Source of the DNA: Candidatus Sabulitectum sp.
Lineage (GTDB): Bacteria > Fermentibacterota > Fermentibacteria > Fermentibacterales > Fermentibacteraceae
Length of the DNA stretch: 5,052 nucleotides
NCBI GenBank assembly: GCA_023145935.1
Contig: JAGLDB010000158.1
Span: forward strand, 1 to 5,052
Direction of reading: 5' to 3'
Position 1 is the first letter of the stretch, and the number at the start of each line of letters is the position of its first letter. Shown one piece after another: positions 1 to 5,052 of this stretch. A program made the translations under genes and the position numbers. A model generated the notes under the pieces. That model searched no databases and had not been told where the DNA came from. It was given only the letters and a program-made list of their open reading frames with translations.

Positions 1-401
1 ACATTGATGTGGTTTTCAACCCCGAGCTTCATGTTGTTCATGTACTGGCCGCTTGTGTCCGCCATGTCTATGTTGTGGAAGCATTCGTGATCAGTGAACA
101 GGGAAAAAAGCAGGTTTCTGTAATCAACACCGAAAAACCCGCGAATGTTCCAGTGACCACCGTATACATTGAAAGCAATATCTGATTCTTTGCTGCTGGT
201 TCCCATATAGGTATCCACCGAAAGGCCTACACCAAAACTTACAGGCCCGTACTGAATCAGTTTGACTGCACTCTCAATTTCTGTGAAAATGAACTGATCT
301 TCATCCGGCTGGAAGAACATTCTCGGTTCAAGGAAACCGTTGTTGCTTCCAGGAAAAGAAAGATTCCAACCGGATGTAAGAGCTATCAGAAGCAGAAGCA
401 C
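1..401 (-). CDS. Exported beta-rich protein, probable outer-membrane barrel (partial, C-terminus outside window)
   Basis: An open frame runs from a GTG at 401 to the left edge, giving 133 residues without a stop. It begins with a hydrophobic stretch (VLLLLIALTSG) that reads as a short signal peptide. Then come alternating polar and apolar strands rich in Gly and aromatics (for example around residues 51-64 and 76-102), as expected for an outer-membrane barrel. A polar cluster DHECFHNID at residues 104-112 holds the only cysteine (C107). GTG is the only usable start: the frame is closed by a TGA upstream and has no ATG, GTG or TTG before it. A GGAG at 413-416 lies 11 bases upstream, slightly far. 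The gene starts 5 bases after the PDO-like gene ends, so it should be co-transcribed with trxA-trxB-PDO. The family is not recognised; the layout distantly recalls DUF1207-type barrel proteins, but that is a weak impression. That a coding region is present is fairly sure; its function is unknown. Confidence 0.72.
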   Translation of the reverse strand, partial: MLLLLIALTSGWNLSFPGSNNGFLEPRMFFQPDEDQFIFTEIESAVKLIQYGPVSFGVGLSVDTYMGTSSKESDIAFNVYGGHWNIRGFFGVDYRNLLFSLFTDHECFHNIDMADTSGQYMNNMKLGVENHIN

Positions 402-406
402 CGTGT

Positions 407-1015
407 CTACTTCTCCGCTTCCATATGATTTTTCAGCCCTTCAATAAGATATGACTCAGGCTGTGCGCCTTCAACGGCATATGTTTCATTTATCACAGTT
501 CTCGGCACACCCTGAACCTTGTATTTTATTGAGAGATCCTGAAATTCATTGGCTTCGATGCCTTCGGCAACAACTCTGTCGGAGTATGCAGCCATACGGT
601 GTGCAAGAACTACAGATTTAGGACAATAAGGACAGGTCGGGGTAACAAACACCTTGATGTGAAGATCTTCCTGGAGACTGTCCAGGAAAGTCATTGTTTC
701 ATCTGAAAGGGTCTGTTCCGTTCTGCCTGAATCAATGATCCCGGTGAGCAGGCTGCTGAATTCATATCCTGACGGTATACCTCGGAATATCAATCTGCCT
801 GTGTTTCCAATACTCAATGATGGAAGCATGGCACTTTCTTTCTTCGACTCCACGATGTCCATTGTAAGCCTTGGTGAAAGTTCACAGAGTTCCGTGAGTA
901 TTGATTCAGTTTCGCATTTTCCTGGAGCCCTTGTCAGGGTTACTGTGACATCCTCTGTCATAAGGGCGAAATGACCCTTTATGGCTTCTTTGTCTTCGTC
1001 TGACAGCAGTGGCAT
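407..1015 (-). CDS. Glutaredoxin-like protein disulfide oxidoreductase (PDO-type, two thioredoxin folds)
   Basis: This 202-residue protein matches the tandem thioredoxin-fold layout of archaeal and bacterial PDO / glutaredoxin-like domain proteins. The C-terminal fold (about 118-200) is canonical: FVTPTCPYCPKSV with C128 and C131, then VEGIEANEF-like helix residues and the cis-proline loop GVPRTVINE (P171). The N-terminal fold (about 20-95) keeps the FRGIPSGYEF signature and a possible cis-Pro at P65. Its expected CXXC is reduced to C34-E-T-E, with another lone Cys at 44, so only the C-terminal site can act as a dithiol. Family members reduce or shuffle protein disulfides in the cytoplasm and take electrons from a thioredoxin reductase, and one is encoded directly upstream here (12-base gap). 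No signal peptide is visible. The ATG at 1015 is preceded by AGAGGTAGG. A plain glutaredoxin role is less likely given the double fold. Confidence 0.9.
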   Translation of the reverse strand: MPLLSDEDKEAIKGHFALMTEDVTVTLTRAPGKCETESILTELCELSPRLTMDIVESKKESAMLPSLSIGNTGRLIFRGIPSGYEFSSLLTGIIDSGRTEQTLSDETMTFLDSLQEDLHIKVFVTPTCPYCPKSVVLAHRMAAYSDRVVAEGIEANEFQDLSIKYKVQGVPRTVINETYAVEGAQPESYLIEGLKNHMEAEK

Positions 1016-1027
1016 TTTCCTACCTCT

Positions 1028-1990
1028 CTATTCATTTTCAAGTAGTTCAAAAACAGCTGCAGCAGCTCTTGCGCCTTCTGATACCGCTGTTACCACCTGC
1101 CTGAATCCGTTGTTTGTTACATCTCCAGCGGCAAAAACTCTGGGATTGGAAGTTCCCACTATGTCTGTGGTGACCACTGCCCCCTTTTTGTCAAGTTTTA
1201 TAAGGGAAGTGAAAGGATCTGTTGCAGGTACTGTGCCTACATACAAAAAGACACCGTTGGTGTCTATGTGTTTCTTTCCCTCCGGGGTATCAAGAATAAC
1301 GCCTGTGACTCCCTGGTCATTTCCTACGACCTCAGCCAGATGAGAATTCCAGTAGGTTGTTACCTTTTCATGTTCCACAAGTTTTTTTGCAAGGTATGGC
1401 TCCGCCCGAAGCTTATCTCTTCTATGTACCAGTCCCAGTTGAGAAACTACATGTGTAAGGTGAAGAGCTTCTTTTACAGCACTGTCTCCGCCGCCAACCA
1501 CAATTGCTTTTTTATTATTAAAGAAAGGAGCGTCGCAGGTTGCACAGAAACTTACTCCCCTACCGTAGTATTTTTCTTCTCCGGGAACTCCCAGCGTCGC
1601 AGGCTCGGCGCCGGTTGCTATGATCAGGTAATCTGCTGTGTATTCAGCAGAGTCTGTTTTTATCAGTATTCTTCCATTTTTTTCTATGGAACTCTCTACA
1701 GTTTCCATGGTGAAAACTGCTCCTGCCTCCAGCGCCTGCTTTTTCATTGCATTGGTTAGATCTGATCCGACAATTGAACTGAAACCCGGGTAGTTTTCTA
1801 TTTCTGCTGTGAGGGCCGCCTGACCACCAGGTTTCCAGCTTTCAAGCACTACATGCTTAATACCATATCTTGCTGCGTAGATCGCCGCAGAAAGGGCGGC
1901 GGGGCCGCCGCCTGCGATAACAAGCTGATATGAGTCAGAACTCTTTACAGCCCCGCTGTTAATCAAACCGGTATCAACCTTGAAACTCAT
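1028..1990 (-). CDS. trxB: Thioredoxin reductase (NADPH-dependent flavoprotein)
   Basis: Low-molecular-weight thioredoxin reductase of 320 residues, the usual length for the family. It transfers electrons from NADPH through FAD and a redox disulfide to thioredoxin in the cytoplasm. Visible signatures are the FAD-binding VIAGGGPAALSAA (24-36), PGGQ (54-57), the redox-active CATC (C149, C152) followed by DAPFF, the NADPH-binding VVGGGDSAVKEA (164-175) with HRRDKLR (189-195), which favours NADPH, and the closing FAD motif FAAGDV (286-291) with RQVVTAVSEGARAA (297-310). The first 20 or so residues form a modest extension before the first strand. The start ATG overlaps the stop of trxA by one base (TAATG), and the only Shine-Dalgarno-like sequence is a weak GGGG, which suggests translational coupling to trxA. 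With thioredoxin before it and a PDO-like protein after it, it probably serves both. Confidence 0.96.
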   Translation of the reverse strand: MSFKVDTGLINSGAVKSSDSYQLVIAGGGPAALSAAIYAARYGIKHVVLESWKPGGQAALTAEIENYPGFSSIVGSDLTNAMKKQALEAGAVFTMETVESSIEKNGRILIKTDSAEYTADYLIIATGAEPATLGVPGEEKYYGRGVSFCATCDAPFFNNKKAIVVGGGDSAVKEALHLTHVVSQLGLVHRRDKLRAEPYLAKKLVEHEKVTTYWNSHLAEVVGNDQGVTGVILDTPEGKKHIDTNGVFLYVGTVPATDPFTSLIKLDKKGAVVTTDIVGTSNPRVFAAGDVTNNGFRQVVTAVSEGARAAAAVFELLENE

Positions 1991-2319
1991 TACCCCAGTG
2001 TCCCCACTGCAAGGGCTTCAAGGTCTCTTTTAAGTGAGGCTTTGTCTCTGAATCCAACCATTCGGTCAATCTCTTTACCGCCGTGGAAAATGATCATTGT
2101 AGGAACGCCTCTGATGCCGAACTGGTTGGCAGTTCCCGGGTCTTTGTCGATGTCCACTGTTACAAAGCTTACCTTATCACTCAGTTCAGTGGTGAGTTTG
2201 TCAATCACAGGATGAAGCATCTTGCATGGGGCGCACCAGTCTGCACTGAAATCTACCAGAGTAAGTTTGTCAGTTGTTTTTGCTTCTTCAGCAATTGTAT
2301 TTCCAGGTATCAATCTCAT
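1990..2319 (-). CDS. trxA: Thioredoxin
   Basis: A 109-residue single-domain thioredoxin, the normal size for TrxA. It is a cytoplasmic dithiol carrier that reduces protein disulfides and is recharged by TrxB, encoded immediately downstream. The active site is DFSADWCAPCKML with C29 and C32, followed by VDIDKDP (55-61) and the cis-proline loop RGVPTMIIFHGG (70-81, P73). The dipeptide between the cysteines is Ala-Pro rather than the classical Gly-Pro, a variant known in many genuine thioredoxins. I chose the ATG at 2319 because AAAGGA sits 7 bases before it and the protein then begins at the usual place. The frame stays open to 2373, but the extra 18 residues (MLPYWYVVENLLKRKDTT) look like translated leader DNA and would overlap the -10 element of the proposed promoter. 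Confidence 0.95.
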   Translation of the reverse strand: MRLIPGNTIAEEAKTTDKLTLVDFSADWCAPCKMLHPVIDKLTTELSDKVSFVTVDIDKDPGTANQFGIRGVPTMIIFHGGKEIDRMVGFRDKASLKRDLEALAVGTLG

Positions 2320-2326
2320 TGTAGTA

Positions 2327-2332
2327 TCCTTT
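2327..2332 (-). promoter_or_regulatory. Ribosome binding site deciding the trxA start
   Basis: AAAGGA on the minus strand lies 7 bases before the ATG at 2319. No comparable site precedes the upstream in-frame ATG at 2373, so this site supports the shorter 109-residue thioredoxin. Confidence 0.7.
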
Positions 2333-2368
2333 CGTTTTAGTAAATTTTCGACTACGTACCAATACGGT

Positions 2369-2397
2369 AGCATATTAAATGCCTATTCTATCAGCAA
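2369..2397 (-). promoter_or_regulatory. Candidate sigma-70-type promoter for the trxA-trxB-PDO operon
   Basis: On the minus strand TTGCTG (2392-2397) and TATGCT (2369-2374) are separated by exactly 17 bases. They match the consensus at 3 of 6 and 4 of 6 positions. A start of transcription some 7 bases further on would leave a leader of roughly 40 bases before the trxA ATG, with the ribosome site inside it. A second pairing closer to the gene (TTGGTA, 17 bases, TAAAAC) would start transcription at the ribosome site and is less likely. The elements are only moderate matches and the host's consensus is unknown. Confidence 0.4.
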
Positions 2398-2443
2398 TAC
2401 TGAAAAGAAGATAGGTGATGTGAGTTTACTGTGTGCGTCAAAT

Positions 2444-2474
2444 ACACATGTGTTTCAAGTGATTGCAAACACTT
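2444..2474. promoter_or_regulatory. Cluster of inverted repeats in the divergent control region, possible operator
   Basis: Three overlapping dyads lie between the two divergent promoters: a perfect 10-base palindrome ACACATGTGT (2444-2453); GTGTTT (2450-2455) with AAACAC (2467-2472) around an 11-base spacer; and AAGTG (2457-2461) with CACTT (2470-2474) around 8 bases. The latter two surround or overlap the proposed rightward -35 element TTGCAA, where a bound protein could block polymerase. I do not recognise the site of a named regulator. Short dyads do occur by chance in AT-rich spacers. Confidence 0.3.
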
Positions 2475-2491
2475 CCGCAACCATGTATTAT
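2463..2491 (+). promoter_or_regulatory. Candidate sigma-70-type promoter for the secreted coiled-coil protein
   Basis: TTGCAA (2463-2468) and TATTAT (2486-2491) are separated by 17 bases and match the consensus at 4 of 6 and 5 of 6 positions. Transcription would begin near 2498 and give a leader of about 40 bases ending in a strong ribosome site. This is the best promoter match in the window. Confidence 0.55.
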
Positions 2492-2524
2492 GTAGTGTTC
2501 TCTGAGGTGTGTAAGGTTTTTAAA

Positions 2525-2530
2525 AGGAGG
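2525..2530 (+). promoter_or_regulatory. Strong ribosome binding site before the 133-residue secreted protein
   Basis: AGGAGG, a full consensus Shine-Dalgarno, ends 7 bases before the ATG at 2538. It fixes the start of the only plus-strand gene and suggests high translation, in contrast to the weaker sites in the redox operon. Confidence 0.85.
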
Positions 2531-2537
2531 AGTTGTT

Positions 2538-2939
2538 ATGAGATCATTTTACCTGCTTGTGTTTGCTGCAAGTCTGGCTCTTGCATTCGGTGTTCCTGAT
2601 GTACCTGATGTACCTGATGCGGAAGTTCCTGATATCGAGATCCCCGGTATGGAACTTCTGGACGAGATGCAGTTAAAACTTGATGGTCTTCTCATTGAGA
2701 CTGATGCCCTTCGAGACATGATTCCTGACCTTGCTGTACTGGATGAACTGTCACTTAAGCTTGCAGAACTTAGGGATACTGATCCCGAGCTTGAAGCTCT
2801 TCAGGCGGAAGTTGATGCGCTAAGGAATGAGCTTGTTGGTGTAAGATCAGAGATGCAGGCCATTTCAGACAACCTGGGTTCAGAGATCGGTACAATGAAG
2901 GCGACTGTTGATGAATTTACAGCGGGTCTTCCGATCTGA
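2538..2939 (+). CDS. Secreted acidic coiled-coil protein with Val-Pro-Asp repeats
   Basis: A 133-residue protein of no family I recognise. Residues 1-18 form a typical signal peptide (one Arg, then a hydrophobic core, with A16 and G18 at -3 and -1), so the mature protein should be exported. Mature residues 19-36 are a proline-acidic tract with repeated VPD units. Residues 35-88 contain two related 27-residue segments (LLDEMQLKLDGL and VLDELSLKLAEL). From L85 to L113 hydrophobic residues fall strictly at 3-4 spacing (85, 88, 92, 95, 99, 102, 106, 109, 113), a coiled coil that weakly continues to about 124. There are 29 Asp/Glu against 7 Lys/Arg in the mature part and no cysteine, so it is neither a lipoprotein nor a thiol substrate. 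It has its own promoter and strong ribosome site, and is divergent from the redox operon. A periplasmic or surface oligomer is plausible; the role is unknown. Confidence 0.85.
   Translation: MRSFYLLVFAASLALAFGVPDVPDVPDAEVPDIEIPGMELLDEMQLKLDGLLIETDALRDMIPDLAVLDELSLKLAELRDTDPELEALQAEVDALRNELVGVRSEMQAISDNLGSEIGTMKATVDEFTAGLPI
2592..2633 (+). repeat. Short in-gene repeat encoding Val-Pro-Asp units
   Basis: Three tandem 9-base units, GTTCCTGAT then two GTACCTGAT, are followed after six bases by another GTTCCTGAT. They encode VPD-VPD-VPD-AE-VPD just after the predicted signal cleavage site. The near-identical bases, including synonymous positions, suggest recent duplication, and the copy number could vary between strains. 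Confidence 0.85.
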
Positions 2940-3053
2940 CAGTCTTCTGAGGTACCATATTCAGCCCAGGCTGTCTTGATACTGTTTTTGTTGTAGAGGG
3001 TTTCCTGTTGCAAGGCATATCTTATGGTGAGTTTGGCAGGATACAGGGTTTTC
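2940..3053. other. Convergent intergenic spacer with at most a weak hairpin
   Basis: These 114 bases separate the ends of the secreted coiled-coil gene (plus) and the sugar transferase (minus). CAGCC and GGCTG (2962-2973) form a short perfect dyad with only two bases between the arms, and a run of five T follows at 2985-2989, 11 bases later. That is too far and too short for a convincing intrinsic terminator on the plus strand, and no T-run follows on the minus strand. I see no gene or RNA in it. Confidence 0.5.
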
Positions 3054-4415
3054 TTAGTATGCTCCGGAGCCATTGATCACAGCAGACGGGGTAAGCATGA
3101 GAATTGCCAGATCCATCCAGATGGACCAGTTGTCAACGTAGTACAGATCCAGTTTTACCATTTCATCGAAGCCAAGATTGCTTCTTCCGGATATCTGCCA
3201 TACTCCGGTGACTCCTGGAATTGTGTGAAGCCTTTTGAAGTCTCTTCTGCTGTACTCCTCCACCTCTTCGGGCAGGGGCGGTCTGGGGCCCACCAGGCTC
3301 ATTTTGCCTCGTGCAACATTGAACAGCTGCGGAAGCTCATCTACAGACCACCTGCGAAGGAACTTCCCTGTTTTTGTTACCCTGGGGTCATTTTTGATTT
3401 TGAACAATGGTCCTATGGATTCGTTCCGGCTGGACAGCCCTTCCTTTTCCCTGTGAGCACCCACCCGCATGGAACGGAATTTAAGCATTTTGAAAGGCTT
3501 GTTGTCTTTGCCCAGTCTTGTCTGCCTGTAGAAAACTGGGAATCCGGAGTCTACGATAATTGCCACTGCAGCCAGCAGGAAAACAGGGGAGAGAATCACT
3601 ATGAATATAGCAGACAGAACCAGGTCTGTTACCCGCTTCAACACCAGACCGTGGCCGGAGAGAGGTGCAGGAACCGATTCGATCAGAGTTGTCCCACCCA
3701 TATGTGCCACTCGCGCAGTCAGGCTGACCAGGGCGAATATGTCTGCTGCGATCTTGTATTGTATCCCCATTTTCTCACAGGTAAGAATAACAGAAGAAAG
3801 CTTATCAGCAGGAATTGAATGGTTTGCAATAACAATTTCAGAGATGTTTTCTGTTTTTATGATCGAGGTGAACTCTTCCATGTTTATTGCAGGATTAAGG
3901 TAATCAACAATAGTGTAGTTTATCTGGGCTCTGTTCTCCATGAATCCGCCCAGCTGTTTTGCATGGTCGGAAACCCCCAGAACAAGAACCCTTAACGGTG
4001 TTCCGGTTCTGCTGCTCAGTTTTCTGAATTGCGAATGCCAGAAGCTTAGAAGAAGAGCTGAAGCAGGGAAGGAGAAGAAAAGAACGAATCTTGAGAAAAG
4101 AAGCTGTCTTGTAATAAATGTTGTTGCCAGCGTGAAGAGTACTGCCATGAGTGCACCTCGTATGATACCGGCGATCTCTTCGATCATTCCAAGGCCGAAT
4201 TCGCGCTGGTAAACTCTGAATACAGCCATGAAAGCAACCTGCACAGAGCCAAGCACAATGCCTGTTAGAACATAGTGATATACAGAGAGTCTGAAGTCTG
4301 AGCCCATAACACCTGCCAGAAGCGAGTGTCTCAGCCAGAATCCTCCCATGAATATTACAGTAACAAGGGCAATGTCAGTCACAGGGAGCAGCCACTGCAG
4401 GTTTTTGTTTTTCAT
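3054..4415 (-). CDS. Polyprenyl glycosylphosphotransferase (WbaP/WcaJ-type initiating sugar transferase)
   Basis: A full-length 453-residue membrane enzyme of the large phosphoglycosyl transferase class. It moves a sugar-1-phosphate from a nucleotide sugar to undecaprenyl phosphate, the first step of an exopolysaccharide, capsule or O-antigen unit. Four hydrophobic segments (about 9-28, 45-66, 87-104, 108-126) precede a Rossmann-like cytoplasmic region (about 141-250). The catalytic bacterial sugar transferase domain (about 258-453) starts with a hydrophobic re-entrant helix (263-288). It shows FKMLKFRSM (308-316), the DELPQ catalytic Asp-Glu pair (D359, E360), KMSLVGPRP (371-379), [13 protein letters not shown] (400-412), [10 protein letters not shown] (422-431) and the closing GSGAY. 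Its ATG overlaps the preceding glycosyltransferase stop (ATGA), with AGGA 8 bases before, so the two are coupled. Which sugar is used cannot be read from the sequence. Confidence 0.95.
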   Translation of the reverse strand: MKNKNLQWLLPVTDIALVTVIFMGGFWLRHSLLAGVMGSDFRLSVYHYVLTGIVLGSVQVAFMAVFRVYQREFGLGMIEEIAGIIRGALMAVLFTLATTFITRQLLFSRFVLFFSFPASALLLSFWHSQFRKLSSRTGTPLRVLVLGVSDHAKQLGGFMENRAQINYTIVDYLNPAINMEEFTSIIKTENISEIVIANHSIPADKLSSVILTCEKMGIQYKIAADIFALVSLTARVAHMGGTTLIESVPAPLSGHGLVLKRVTDLVLSAIFIVILSPVFLLAAVAIIVDSGFPVFYRQTRLGKDNKPFKMLKFRSMRVGAHREKEGLSSRNESIGPLFKIKNDPRVTKTGKFLRRWSVDELPQLFNVARGKMSLVGPRPPLPEEVEEYSRRDFKRLHTIPGVTGVWQISGRSNLGFDEMVKLDLYYVDNWSIWMDLAILMLTPSAVINGSGAY

Positions 4416-5052
4416 ATCCGTCTTCCTGGCCCGGCTCCCAGGAGTACAGCAGGGTGTGAAATAAAAAACCGAAGCATACTTTTCAGATGGTGGTTTAAAG
4501 TAGTGCCTCCTGAAGCACTCTCACGCCGGCATACATGTCTGATCTTTGCACCGGGCTCGAACCATACCTCCATGCCTTTCCTCCAGGCACGCCAGCACCA
4601 CTCAACATCTTCAAAATAGAGAAAATACTTTTCTGACATAAGCCCTACTTTTTCCAAGCCGTTTGGAGTAAGCCACATAGCAGCCCCCACCAGCCACTGG
4701 GACCTGGCAGGAAGAGCGGAAGAATTGAATCTGTTCAAGTGCAGGAATGAGATCCTTCTGCCTTGAGGGGTTTGACCTAGAAGAGTTCTTCTTGAAGCTA
4801 TTACCAGGGGGCCTGGCCAGCTTCTTGCAGTGGACTGCTGATTACCGTCTTCGTCTGTCATCGCTGGTCCAATTATCGCAGCATCCGGGTGCTCCTCCTG
4901 GAATTTCATTAAAACTTTGATTGCACCTGGAAGAATCTCTACATCAGGATTAAGGAAAAAAAGACTTCCATTGTCCGCTTGAGCCGCTCCTGCATTATTT
5001 GCCATTGACAAGCCCATATTCAGTTTGTTCAGTACGATCTTCAAAGGGACAG
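4412..5052 (-). CDS. Family 2 glycosyltransferase, WbbL-like (partial, N-terminus outside window)
   Basis: The frame is open to the right edge, and the matching family motifs begin already truncated. The TTG at 5044 is therefore unlikely to be the start, and probably some 60 residues holding the first nucleotide-binding strand lie outside. Counting from the leucine encoded at 5044, the visible GT-A fold motifs are NxGLSMANNAG (9-19), FLNPDVE (30-36, the metal/nucleotide-binding acidic motif), DGNQQSTAR (66-74), WLVGAAMWL (117-125) and FLYFEDVEWCWRAWRKG (141-157) with the likely catalytic-region ED at 145-146, then the downstream H170. This is the pattern of rhamnosyltransferase-like enzymes that add a sugar to a growing surface glycan at the inner membrane face. 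The protein ends soon after the domain, with no obvious membrane anchor. It overlaps the sugar transferase by four bases; donor and acceptor are unknown. Confidence 0.92.
   Translation of the reverse strand, partial: VPLKIVLNKLNMGLSMANNAGAAQADNGSLFFLNPDVEILPGAIKVLMKFQEEHPDAAIIGPAMTDEDGNQQSTARSWPGPLVIASRRTLLGQTPQGRRISFLHLNRFNSSALPARSQWLVGAAMWLTPNGLEKVGLMSEKYFLYFEDVEWCWRAWRKGMEVWFEPGAKIRHVCRRESASGGTTLNHHLKSMLRFFISHPAVLLGAGPGRRI

Noticed and set aside
735..1343. Plus-strand open frames opposite the PDO-like gene and the end of trxB
   Set aside because: They are antisense to confidently identified genes and show only low-complexity Ser/Val/Thr-rich translations.
2320..2373. N-terminal extension of thioredoxin from an upstream in-frame ATG
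   Set aside because: AAAGGA at 2327-2332 supports the ATG at 2319, which gives the normal thioredoxin length. The extension would overlap the likely promoter -10 and has no ribosome site of its own.
2222..2599. Plus-strand open frame running through trxA, the divergent spacer and into the coiled-coil gene
   Set aside because: It crosses both proposed promoters and two genes in other frames. Its composition is Ser/Cys-rich and it has no convincing start signal.
2938..2989. Possible intrinsic terminator after the coiled-coil gene
   Set aside because: The 4-5 bp dyad at 2962-2973 is separated from the T-run by 11 bases. The alternative pairing ACAGT (2939-2943) with ACTGT (2981-2985) has a very large loop. 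Neither meets the usual stem-then-T-tract form.
2801..3073. Minus-strand open frame across the convergent spacer and the end of the coiled-coil gene
   Set aside because: It lies opposite the heptad-coding part of a well-supported gene, is rich in Ser/Thr as expected for a shadow frame, and shows no family features.
3024..3818. Long plus-strand open frame (264 codons) opposite the sugar transferase
   Set aside because: It is antisense to a fully canonical sugar transferase gene. The translation is rich in Cys, His, Gln and Ser without domain pattern, and there is no suitable ribosome site.
5042..5044. TTG as a true start of the glycosyltransferase
   Set aside because: The frame remains open to the window edge, and the family's N-terminal nucleotide-binding strand is missing, so the gene must begin further right.

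Overview
The window looks like chromosomal DNA of a bacterium with slightly AT-leaning, near-even base composition. I cannot place it in a named phylum. An outer-membrane or cell-surface lifestyle is suggested by an exported barrel-like protein, a secreted acidic coiled-coil protein and surface-polysaccharide genes. A glutaredoxin-like protein disulfide oxidoreductase (PDO-type) next to thioredoxin reductase is an arrangement known from thermophiles and many anaerobes, so an anaerobic or otherwise specialised bacterium is a reasonable guess, but it is inference only.

Left part (1-2319, all minus strand): a tight thiol-redox operon read from right to left. Thioredoxin (trxA, start 2319) is followed with a one-base TAATG overlap by thioredoxin reductase (trxB). 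After 12 bases comes a two-domain glutaredoxin-like protein whose C-terminal CPYC site is intact but whose N-terminal CXXC site is degraded. After 5 more bases comes the start of an exported, beta-rich protein that runs off the left edge. The likely flow of electrons is NADPH to TrxB, then to TrxA and/or the PDO-like protein. Why an exported protein is coupled to this set is not known.

Middle (2320-3053): a 218-base divergent control region carries one promoter for each direction and several short inverted repeats. It drives the redox operon leftward and, rightward, a 133-residue secreted protein with a Val-Pro-Asp repeat tract, a duplicated 27-residue segment and a clear heptad coiled coil. 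Its end and the end of the next minus-strand gene converge across 114 bases with no convincing terminator.

Right part (3054-5052, minus strand): a surface-polysaccharide gene pair. A family 2 glycosyltransferase, cut by the right edge at its N-terminus, overlaps by ATGA a full-length polyprenyl glycosylphosphotransferase (WbaP/WcaJ type), the enzyme that puts the first sugar-phosphate on the lipid carrier. This looks like the end of an exopolysaccharide or O-antigen cluster.

No tRNA, rRNA, CRISPR array, insertion sequence or phage gene was seen. The best candidates for something unusual are the exported protein inside the thioredoxin operon, the half-dead PDO, and the secreted coiled-coil protein sharing a control region with the redox operon.
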